Shown: in pieces, positions 42,901 through 54,900 of the stretch
How the letters are laid out: each line of letters starts with the position of its first letter
Numbering within the stretch: position 1 is the first letter of the stretch
Assembly (NCBI GenBank): GCA_030248225.1
Contig: JASANE010000611.1
Coordinates: 1-64,000, forward strand
DNA: 64,000 bases
Direction: 5' to 3'
DNA from: Trileptium ribeirensis
Lineage: Eukaryota > Nematoda > Enoplea > Enoplida > Thoracostomopsidae
Program-made: the position numbers and the translations under genes
The notes under the pieces: generated by a model
Told to the model about the DNA's origin: nothing
The model's database searches: none
What the model saw: the letters and a program-made list of their open reading frames with translations, nothing else

Positions 42901-45900
42901 CAAATGTATTGCCACAATGTATTATGAACCAAAAGCGTGAAATTTCCTCGAAATAATATCATATGTTCGATTTTTCCACATTTTGGTGGTGGTCGGGGGT
43001 GGGTAAAAGCCTGAGATCAACAGGTCGGGAACGAGATAGAGCTCAGGTCGTTTCACCATTCGCTTCGTGATTGGAAAGAACCATAACAGACAAATTAATT
43101 GACTTCTACTGACTCCACCATACCCCTAACTAGCAACCGTCGGGGGGGGTAATCAAATGTGCTAAAATCGACCTTTTGACTCTAGCGCTGGGGTAAGTAA
43201 CAGCAAGCACCTGGGTTAATATTTTTTCAAAAGGCACCCAGGGGACAGGTATGATATATGAACAACGTTTATGTACCATGCATAAGTAACGAGCAATGAC
43301 CAAAAAAAAAGAATTTGGTAGGGGGGGGCAAAACTGGGGTTCATGCCATATCGACAGCTGTCTCTCTCCATGATTGGAGTAGATTTGAAAATCGTGCAAT
43401 TAAAAATGTTGTGTAGACCTGACTAATCCTGCATAGAAAAGAATTTGGGCAATAACTTCGAACACGGAGCCACGACACTACCCGAAAAAAAGAGGTCGCA
43501 AAATTAGTCATTACGATTTTTGTCAATTTGGGACTTATGTGGATGTCCAGCCTCTTACGGCGTGCGTGAAGCCGAAAAATTTTTTTTGTTTGAACTAGCT
43601 AACTAATGACGCTTCTTAGCGTAAATAACATTTTTACCATTTCCCTGCACGTTTATGTGCTACTGGCCAAAATTTCCAGTTTTACCCCCCCGACCAAAAG
43701 GTCATCGTAGCGTGAAATGACCCCGTAGACAGGCTAAGTGCTGGCCTGTCCACAGTTGGGGGGATACCCCCACTCGGCCGAAACCATCCATGTTCAACTA
43801 AATCCTAAAATTTTTTGTCTGAAAAGTTGTTTTTGTTTTCAAGTTGTTTTTTAAATATTAATGACCACTATTTACAATGCTAAAACATCGTTTTACAGCT
43901 TGAAAATACATGCACGGCAGAAAAACTATATGGAAATATTTAGTATGTTTAAGCAAAATTTATTCCCCACCCCCTCTTTGAAATTTATCCCAAGAATAAA
44001 CATGGGGCTCCCCGAAGTCCCCCACTTTTCCGGGGGCCCTGGACAAGCCAGTAAACAGGTAGGCAGTTTTACTGCATAGGTGAAGATTACTATTGTCTAT
44101 TGTGATTAAACGGCAGGTAAGTTTTTGCGGTTTTACCTGTATAAAAACAAATTGTTTGGGGGAAAATTCGTTAACACTTGCAAACATTTTGCGAGATATA
44201 CATTTCCATATTTCTATCCTAAACTATATATCTGCAGCAGTAATTGAAAGCCACATCATAGAATGTTTGCCTTACTGTGGGAGCAAAGTTTGTTTCTTGA
44301 GTTGCTAGTCTAAACGTTGTTAGTGAAATTTATTCCAACTAGCTTTCCACCCTCTCTAATATCAACATCGTGAATGGTATTATTAAAAAACCGTTACTGA
44401 TATCTCCAACATTAGCCGTTATGTTTAGTCGAACAAGTTTCAATTTGTTCATTATTATTTTAGCTTGATAGCATCGTGTACGACAATCGGAGTCAGAGCA
44501 GATATATGAATGCTGCCGAGGTTTATGTGTATCACACCGATTCAGAAAAATGGTTAGTTACGTATTCCACTTTTTGTTTAATTCTTGTTGTGTACTTCTG
44601 TCAGACCAGTGTTATAAGGCTTCAGCAATTACAGAGGGTTTTAGGGTGGTATACCCGTCAAGCAGAAAGCCAGACACAGGTAATTACACATATTTACAAT
44701 TAAACATGAAACTAGTTTCACCCTTGCTTGCGAGAAAGCAGTATTCTACTAGCTATAAGACCAGAATTTAACCACGGTGGGAAACTTTGAGCTGGCGGCC
44801 CCATAGCTACAACGTGGGAAAATTTCCGCCAGGTTTCCTGGTGGAATCCGTACCTTCCAGGTCAGCTGGGTTTTAAAATTGCATTTTTCATGGGTTTGAT
44901 ATATTGACTTAAGGGGTTGACCTGGGGAAGCCAAAAGTTACCTAGGGAACATGGCTTGGAAGGAACCGCCGATATTTTAGTAGGCAGCTCGAAAATCATG
45001 CCAACTTCTGTGGAGAGGCCAGTTTTGTTTGAATTTATTTAAGTTTTGAAGCCATCGGGTGACATCGTCACGTGACGTGGTACACCGCTTGCACCAAAAC
45101 ATGTTTTATACAAGACCATTGTCGGGCATGCGTGGAACATGGAACACAACTGCAGCCTGCAATCCCGCACTATGGCTTCGAACGTTGGTTCGCAAAATTT
45201 GTATTCAATTAGGATATTGAGTAGTTTTTGCGACAAGCTAACAACCAAATAGCGTTTTGTCAGCACATCTGGAATACTTCGAGGTTTGTTAATCCGACAC
45301 ATGTGTAAGATTAGCTGTTCTGACCCTATACGAAAATCTCCTACTTTCGAAATTCCCATGTTCGTGTCACCACTCAACTGAAACTTATATGTTCATCTAA
45401 ACTCACGATTTCGGTATAGTAAATCATTTTTAATTATTAAATATATACTATTTCTAATGCTAAATCATTGTTTTTAGCCTTAACATATTTGTACAACAGC
45501 AAAATCATGTGGAAATGTAGAAATATTTCGCATATAGAACAAAATTTTGTTTCCCCTGCATTGTAATTTTTCCCTGATCACGAACATTAAATCCTCAAAG
45601 TTTCCCAGTTCATGAAAATATCATATAATAGTGCCGGCATTATTACGCTATTGAAGACACATATCTCAGACTCGTTTTCATACCGCTTATGCTGAAAAGC
45701 AGCTTTATCAAGCGCTTGGAATTGATTATAATTTTTCCGATTCGGAAATGGACGTCTCTGGATGCAGCGGTTACTTGCATATCTTTGTTGAAGCCAAGGT
45801 AAACAAATTACCAGTTTCACATTTTCTTCGTTGAGGTGTAGATTTATTGGAGCCATGACCTTTTTATACTGATTTTAATACTAAACCGAGGGACCCTTAC

Positions 45901-48900
45901 CTGAATGGAGAATGAAAAACTCGGAATGTTTATAAATAACAGACTTAATATTTAATAATAATGTAGATTATATAGTTAAACCCTACTAAAAGACGATAAA
46001 TTTGTTGTTTTAAACCCCGCACGGCAAAAATTGAATATTTTTTGAACTGCATATCTTTTGCCCCGCAAAGTAAAATTGTTTTTCAGTCATTCAATCACCA
46101 CCCTGTGGTGATTGAAAGCGAGCGTATTAGCGCAGATTTGGCCAATAATGCTTACACTAATCTGATTTTTATATACTGTGGTCGAGGAATTTTCAGATAA
46201 GTATGAAAAATCGGAATTTTTATGCTTAATTTTGTATGGCCACTATTAAACGGCATTACATGTATTTAACTGTTATTAAGGTGGCTTACGCAAGAACTGT
46301 GACTTGCGTATGTGACTGAAGCAACACGCTACTTAAACCGTGCTGAAACTAAGAGCAGAAAAATTATGTTTCAGGTTTATTTTCAAGACCCCAAATGGTC
46401 CTGTGCCAACACAGTGCTCCGGCGCTACCGCAATTCGTCTTGGCGCGCACATCTATATATTCGGTGGTTTTTACGGCGGTATGAACACACTTCAATCCTG
46501 GAGAAAGTCTTGGAGTGTTCATATTTTAAATTTGGAGACTATGTCGTGGTCTAATTCTATCGATCCGATGGAAGATGATTTCCTGGCTGACTTCCATAAT
46601 GATGGTGGAAGTGATACTGATAATGATGGTGATGAAGACGATGATAATGAACCCATAAATTATCTTGCGGAGAATAACGTAGATCATCGTGATTACAATC
46701 ACGAACATGATGTAGAGTTTTATGTAGACATAGACGGCCGCAATGGCGATAACTTTGATAATAATAACAATAATATGCATCGTAACCGTAATCATGACGA
46801 GTCTCGCGGACACAATTCGAACGAAGAAGAATCTAACAGGCTAATACGTGAAGCGCGACGACTTCGCCGCGAACGCTTTCGGAATTGGTATAAATCGGTG
46901 CCGACACCGCGTCATAAATTTGTCGGTTGGGAATTTGACGGAAAGTGGGTTTTACTAAAATATTAACGAAATAAAATAACCTCTATATGCATCATTGCGG
47001 TATCCCGTATCGTGTGTGGTAGACATTAGTTTGTTGATATCCGGTACTGGCTTCTTCATTCGCTGAAAATTTTTTCAATGGGCATGAACAGGTCCCATTC
47101 GGAAATGGAGGTGTTGGATTTTGCCTACGACCGTGAATTGGAGCAAAGTGGATGGTCGAAATGCAAAATTTTTCCAAAAGTTTCAGCGAAGAAAGTTAAA
47201 ATTGCTAATAAATGGTTTTAGCAACGGTTCAAAAATTAACTTTTAAGGCAATAGAGTTGCATCCTGGTCTGGGTAGTTCGGTTATTTTTGACGAAACATT
47301 CCGGGTCCTGGTATTGGCTTTCAGAAATTACAGGGACCGGTTGTTTTAATTTTCAAGGTCCGGGTACTGCCAAAAGTACCCGGACTGCATGTCTGCGATG
47401 CCGATTTAATGGTGGATTTTAATTCACAACCCTCTGCTTCTAGCTTGCTCGATTTAATATCCTATGACATATTATGTTCACTAATAGTCATGTTTGCCAA
47501 AAAGAACCATCTAATGACTGACTATAATATGAAATTACATAGTGTTCACATATACGATGGTTATGATGTTGGAAAATGTTATAGTTGCCGAAAATAGCCG
47601 TTACTAACTCTAAGGATCGTCTATTCTAGCAGAGAATCTGGTCAAAAACTAATTTTCAAAATTTTATGCTCGCTCGCCGCTCAAACGATGATATGTCGCA
47701 CTAGAGATGCAGGCAAGGTACAACTGTAGCCGTAAACTTTAATATGTACCACATACAAAGTTAGTTGAATTACACTTTCACGTAAAAAGTTAACACAATT
47801 TTGTCATGTTGACGAGAAAGCTTTCCCAATTATTATTACAGAGGATTCAAGTTAAATGATTTCCACTTGATGTTAAATTACGATATAATAAACCAATGAC
47901 TTTAAAACTCGAGAGGGAAAACTCGTACCATTAATTTTATGGTTGTCCTTCGAGCTTATCTTAAAGCAACTCCTATCTGCCGCATCAGAAAAGTAGAACT
48001 AGTGTAACATGTTGAACTAGTAGGAGATACGTTAAGCGCAAACATTTACATCTAAACAATACCACAGAGATCACGCTTTTCTTACGTATTGAATTGAAAT
48101 GTTCACCTGACTCCGCAGTAAAGCACCAATATCGATAAGGTAATCTGTGAAATAGTCGTTATGGACTACGAGCCATTTCGAGTTATATACTACCAGCCAT
48201 ATTGTTATATATAACATGTATATATATATGTAGAAAATTATAATCTGTATGTACATTTATCGTTTTTCTGCATAGTCTGGGTTCGGCTCCGGGAAATTCC
48301 AAATCCGGTTCCGGGTACTGGTTTTCAAAATTTCCGGATCCGGGTATTCCTTTTCAAAAATTCCGGGTCCTGGGCCGGTCCGGGTATTAATTTTGAAAAT
48401 TTGAAACTTTAAAATCAATTTTCAAACCATTTTTTTGCTGATATTATATAATGAAATTTATTTAAGAAGAGGATTTTTGAAAAAAATTTGTTAATTTTTA
48501 TGTCAACTGGGGTGTTTTTACCGGGGTAAGCCAAAAAAATTTTGCCAGGAAGCTTTTTGCCGGCGGGGGTCCTCAGCCGGAAGCACGTTTTTTGCCAGAG
48601 GGCGCCGAAAGATGTCCGGGCATCCAATGCTTTATTTCGGAGAAGCCAGCAATATGAATCACAAAGCTTTATTTAAAGGACACTAGGAATATGGATGACA
48701 AAGCTTTATTTATAGGACATAGATGCTCTGGTCCCTCCAAGCATTTAAAAAGGCCTGACGGAATTTAGGTCTGGACAGTATCGCTAACAGTACATGACGT
48801 ATTTTAAGCGTTTAGCGGCTGGGGTGCGTCCAGACGATTTGATATGACGCGTAGAACTCAATATTATTTACAAAATGCCAAATTACTATATTTCATTCCG

Positions 48901-51900
48901 ATGCCTTATATTATGTTAGTTTTTATGTTTATAGTTTGAAGCTCGAGTTTTTATTCGTCACCGGAGGTGATTAAAGGATAGTACTAGCAAAAAGTGGTAC
49001 AAAAATTTAGAAAATGTGGAGTTTCAGTAGTACCTGCCAGCTTTTGCTCTCTCACCAGAGATATAAATGACTGACTGCATCGTTTGCAATGTTGTTTGTA
49101 ACTTTTGTTGACTTTGATGACTGCCCGCTTTTGGCATTACAGAAGCTTTCATGATACTGTGATGCTAGTGTAGTTCGGCTTTCGTAGCCGCCGAGTTTGA
49201 AAAATACTCCCCAAACCCATGTTTTTCATCTATACGATTTACATTGATTATGATTTTTCTTAATTACAGTATGTATCATTTCATCTAAATAACAGCAATA
49301 AGAGGCATTTACAGGATTTTGCCTGTAATCGTGTCTAGCATCATTTCAGCGTCTTGGTACATAGTTACAAATGTTGATTACTGTGCGTTTGAAGGAGCCA
49401 TTTCCAACAATAACAGGTTTAATTTGCAGCCTAATCCATGATGATTTTAGCGACTGAGCTATCGTAAAATCTATTTTCTACAAATATATTTCAGTAATAG
49501 TCTGTATATATAAAGCACAAGTTAATTAAATGCATTTTAAAAAATGTGTTATCGGAAACATGTCGGCGTCTTCAATACACAAAGCTATATAAGAAATAAT
49601 AAAATAGCGTTTTTCCTACACATTTCGCATCTCATGTAAAAAGGTGTACTTTTTCTAGTCTACACAAGGATTTTCTTTTTCTTAGTCGTTAAATGTTTTA
49701 TCTGTACCCAATAGCACGTTAATCATAGGTCTCTGTATATAATTTTCATTTTCGTGTTGCTTATAGTTTTTACCGAGTAGAGTACTGAACGCCTGGTTGT
49801 TGAATACGTATAGTTGTATGACGTTATCATTATCAGCAAGAGTGCATTAGGGAAGAGTATGACACTTCTCTGCGCTCACATGTTAGCCCGTGATTGATGA
49901 TACGGGCGTCTTCGGCCTGACCCCCCCCCAGTTTTTTAGGGGGGGCGGGGGGAGGTAGGTCGGGTTCTCCCCCAATTTCTGGGGGGTTGGTTTATAGGCA
50001 GCTGCTTATAAACCGACCCCCCCCCCGGAAATTGGGGGTCCAACATAATGCACCCTTGGTATCAGTAATGCATCAAACGTAAATAGAATTGCCGTTTATT
50101 ATTAGTATTAGCGTTCGAATCATCTTGGCCATAAAATATCTGGACCACAATTCATCTTTTTCTGAAGAGCCGCAACGTTGTTGGATTTCCTTCGCCTCCG
50201 TTGTGAACAACCAGTAGGCACACTTGACTCCTTTTCGCTACATAGAGTTTCAGTTTCAAACACTTTGTGTTCATTTTTGTGTCATTTCATCTCAGTGTCT
50301 GTTTCGAGATAATGCTAATGCGTGAGTAAACTTAAGATGACACCGCCAACCGTCCTATTTTGTCATTACCGATATCAAATTGCAAGCTCATGTTACGCTA
50401 AAAAGGCGTAATTATTCGTCTTTTCGCTAACCGAAAATTGGCAAAATCAAATTCAAATGCTAGAAATTAGACCTTGTGTTCTAATAGAATTTCGGCGATT
50501 TTAATTTGCAGAAATTTGGTTTCCTAAAGCCTGATCACATGAATTTGGATTATTCACTGTTCGCGAACAACTTTAATGCAACACTGACGTACAATCAAAT
50601 CGATCCTATAGTTAAGCTATCGGTGTTCGCTAACAAAAGTCGTTTAATTCAAATCGACAAATTTTCGTTCCCAAAAATTTGAATAATTTTACTTGAAGTT
50701 TTGCGAACATAAAAAGGTTAGATTTCAATCTCGTGCGCTGTGTTCGCGAACACTTTTACGCCGAATTTCAATTGGCTAAAAAGCGTTCCGTAACAAATTT
50801 TATGCAAAATTACAAAATAGCATCGTTGGTGGTATCACTTTAAGTTTATTTGTGCATAAATACATGTGCGAACAGACCAAAAGTCCGCGTTACCCAATCA
50901 AAATTGGATTTTACTGGGTGGGCGATCGAAACATTCAGTCTGACCATTTTCAAACCTTTGTCAGAGTGCTTTAAATAAGCTAGTATTCTCGCCACTTGCC
51001 TTCCGTAGTCTGATTGTTTTGTACCAATTACTGAAATGGAGTAGAATTTAGTTAAATGGCTGCCAGCTGCTCAGAAAATGATTTTTGTAACTGTTTATGC
51101 GCGATAACTCATTACTGAATAATTGATTTTTGCAAATCTTTTATTCGACGTGTAATAGAGTTTAATGATCATTTTTGTATTTGCGATTCGTCAATAATAT
51201 TTTGTAATAATTTCGACAAAGACGGCACGAATTTATTGCAAACTTTGTGATTTTAACACATGGAGATCAGCGACATTTGAAAGCTATAAATCTTCCTCGC
51301 CTGATTAACCCACAAAAACTTTGGTTGCTTAGCCCATTAAAAAAGTGGCTTGAAAGATTTAGGACAATGAATGAAAGTGGCACATTTTTGTGGCGACTTT
51401 CGTTTTCTCCAACCACCCAGTTTTGGTGGAATGTCATGATGGCTGTTCGGAATATTTTTAGCTTCGTTTGCAGCGTAATGTTGCAATTTTTGCGCGGCCA
51501 CAGGTGTTTATTAAGGCATATATAGGTTTCAAAGGTGAGATATCAAAGAGTAAGAACTTCCACCCGTTGGACACATTGTTGAGTTTGGTTAGATACTATG
51601 TGCAAGCCTAACTGATAAACAATATACACATGTATATAAAATGTCAGCTATTATTCAGTAGTAAACTCAAGGATTTTTCGAGTGTTCAAAAAATAACATT
51701 CATTAGATTGATAAGAAACTACTGAAATGCGACGAAAAAATTTTTCGGATAAAGTGGATGATTCTTGATATTCACTTCGAGGCAATGTTACAAACAGACA
51801 GGGAACACTTCGTTGGGTTTAAAATCGGGGTTATCAGATTTGTGCAAGCACCAGAATTGATCGTTCAGGTTGATCACCGTGTGTCGAGGATGTCATGATG

Positions 51901-54900
51901 TCCATTCATGCGTTGTGTCATGATTCACGATGTTAATCCCTGCTTTAGTGCGGAATGTGTAAAGAGGGAACAATATATAATTATTGAAACCTAGAAAAAT
52001 AAATGAAGGATCACCTTTATGGCTGTAAGGCATAAAGTAAAACATATATAGGCATATAAACACATATGAAAGGCAAAGTAAAACGCATATAAATGTATGC
52101 GACATGCAATAGCGCATCATATTGTGCTGCTATACCGTGCATATAATCACGTATCCGTACTTATTGAGCGGAGCGAAGCGAAGCGTTTTTTTCTGTCCGG
52201 AATTAAAAAGGCCGATGTCCGTCCGTTCGTTAGTTCGTTCGTTCGTTCGGTCCGACGGATCTCAAGAACCACTGAACCGATTTTAAAAAACTTTTTTGTT
52301 CGAAAGCCTATCATGTCAGAGTGTGCACCTGATATTTGGCATTAAAAAATTTTGAGTGGTTAATTAGTAATTAGCTAATTAGTTAAGCTTATACAGCTAA
52401 AATAGAGAAGTTTGCAATATTTGTGCTATTTATTGAAATAGAATCGTTTCGATAAAACCATTATAGGGTTTTTTCGGTCGAAGAATTCAAATATAATATT
52501 TTTTCCAATGATAAAGCCCTATGCCCTATGCAATGTAGTTACAAGAACATAAAATTGAGTACATTCGTAATGCCACAGCCCAAGCTCCGCTCACAAATGT
52601 AGTTCCACTACCGACTAGTCGGTATAATTGTATATTGATCTCTTGTGGTATACTGTACGTAGGTTATTTGCGTTGTTATACGATGTATGAATACGTAATT
52701 ACTGGTTGTAATGTGTAGTATTAACACATTTAAGGTATAAAATCTGTGGTCGAAAACTGGTGTGTTTTTTGATTAATGACGCAAATCTTGTTACGAAAGG
52801 ATGCAGTGTAAATGTCACATTTCTTTTAAATTGTATTTGCATCCTTTTTTACACAACTGTTCATTTTTATCGAACATTCTTCTTGTATTATCACTCATTT
52901 TAATATTAGAGTTGAGATTATTTTAAATTATCGTTAGATGTATACCTGGCTGTCGCTTTGCGATATAGATAAAGCTTCGGAATAAAACAAAACGGACAAC
53001 GCACAAGCGACGGTATAGTGTGGGCAGCTGCTTTGTAACGAAATATCGCTAATCGGTTTGCAGTTCATAGCTATTCAATTTTTTACCTCGGCTAATATAG
53101 AATAATTTAGGTTAATATACTTCGGTGGATTTGGAAATCCGCCTAACTCAATGGAAGATAGCTTAGCAACTGTGCTTCACTACATTTTCCTCAACGACAA
53201 TGGCACTTTTACCATGGATGATATTCTCGTAAGTATTATGTTGCACTTACTGTTTAAAATGAAAAAATGTACTAGTTTTTATCTAACACGTAAAACTCAA
53301 CTTTAGCTGGGCGCACTGACTCATGCGAAAATTTTGCCTTTGATTGTGTCCGTAACTGGTTAATACGTATATTTATTGGTTTATAAAGTTTCTGATAGTA
53401 AGGTTCTAGCGAAGGGTTTTTCATATTTTCTAGTGTTTTGTGCGTTTTTGCGATTATTTACTGAAACATCAATCACATGGAATTCGATGTACATTTTTAG
53501 TGCACGAAATATTTATTTTTGTGCTATCCGTAGATACTGTTTGGTATATGGATGTGTTTGACCTTTCTGTGGGCCACCTTTCAGTATTATACTTATGAAT
53601 GAAAAATGAGCAATAATTATAATTTCATGACCCAAGTTAAATGTTATAGCAGATTTCATGATAGTTTTATTTTTGGCTCACTATTTCCTATGTAATATAA
53701 TTCTAGTGTCTCGCCAGCGGGCTCGCTTCGTATGTGATTGTCATTATGCTTAATCTTTTGTAACAGGTTTTTTGTTTGATATACTACCAAAACTCTTGTA
53801 AGCCTTATAATGCTAGTCTGGTCAGAGTTAAAGACTATCACCATGGTGTTCTGTGCTACAAAACCTATAATAACTTATCTAAGGCCCAGAAAATAACACA
53901 TTTCCAAAGAAGTGATGACAGTAGTTCATTCCTTAAATTGGTTTCGCCAAAAGTCGACATACTTGCCGTGTGTTACATCAATTCCGAAATACTTGAAACC
54001 TATACATACCATTCTAAATTATCTGAAAGCAATAACTAACCAACTGACTACAAATTATATTCTGGAAATCGGGTTCTTTAAACCCTAAAGCCGTTTAAAC
54101 CACTAAAAGCTCAAAATATTGCCATGATGGGCGGTAAATAACAAAAGCATGGCGTTGAGGTTGTTTGGTAACCAAAAAGACTTGTTGTAAAGGAAAGTCG
54201 AAACTTGAAGTAAAGTAAAAACAAGTCGAAACTTGAAGTATAGTATAAACAAGTCGAATTTTGAAAAATCGGTACTTTTTGTAACTGGTCGACGTAACAC
54301 AGCTGTCCAGGAAGTGATCCCACAAAAAGTTTTGTTCAGTAAAGTTGTAGATATCGATGAGCTATATTGGTTTCCATTTTTTCAACTTTAATCCTTTGTC
54401 ACATAGCATGGTCTGCGAAGTACTGGGACACATGTTTTGCTAAAAATTCTATGGTATACATAGACAGCTTTGTCTATTCTGAAATATTTATAATATACCT
54501 TATAACACTCGAGAGATGGCCAAAAATACAACGGTGTTTAAATAGTATTTTACATTATATTCCGTCTTTAAATGTATGGTTCCACTTCCAGGACAGCCCG
54601 GTTAACAAAAGTTTATTCTGCTGGCCTGCTTCTATCGTAGTTGAGTCCTTATGGATACGTTTTATGTTCATTTTATTGCTGTTTCACATCGGGTTGCTAA
54701 TAATAATCATGTACTTAGCATTTTCATACTTTACCAGCGTTGGGGTTCTTGCTTTATCACCCGGTTCGTTTAGTTATTATGCATATCGGCATTGGTACAA
54801 CTTCTGTATTACAACGACGGCATACATATTGGTGATATCGTCGGTTCTATTCACAAAAATCACCATATTTTGACTAAATATAAAGATTTATTATCTCAAA

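Larger units (their letters stand above)
38868..44463 (+). other. Intron 1 (5.6 kb), rich in transposon remnants
   Basis: It contains a dispersed repeat (39180-39660), a TA/CA microsatellite (39902-39990), an RTE-type LINE fragment on the minus strand (40960-42090), a TIR element with G-runs (42152-43728) and a MITE copy (43741-44051). The rest, including 40060-40950 and 44052-44463, shows nothing I can support. Confidence 0.6.
44553..46374 (+). other. Intron 2 (1.8 kb)
   Basis: It contains a MITE-like copy (about 44755-45036), a decayed copy of the CTGGCCTGTCCACAG MITE (45315-45585) and a LINE C-terminal fragment on the minus strand (45590-45790). Nothing coding for the Kelch gene is seen in it. 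Confidence 0.55.
46945..53110 (+). other. Intron 3 (6.2 kb)
   Basis: Contents: a small palindromic repeat (47049-47200), CCGGGTACTGG-type minisatellites (47270-47400 and 48280-48400), a dispersed repeat (48415-48600), a 37-bp tandem duplication (48650-48725), a G/C-run palindrome (49970-50040) and a TIR element (52160-52617). The intervals 48730-49900, 50050-52159 and 52618-53110 show no gene that I can support. Confidence 0.55.

Noticed and set aside
46964..46966. Stop codon ending the exon 3 frame, suggesting a short single-exon gene
   Set aside because: The donor GTGGGT at 46945 joins in phase to exon 4 to give KLIYFGGFG, matching the KLHDC2 family; the stop lies in the intron.
51247..51525. 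92-codon plus-strand frame in intron 3
   Set aside because: No recognisable motif, and no splice signals in phase with the flanking Kelch exons.
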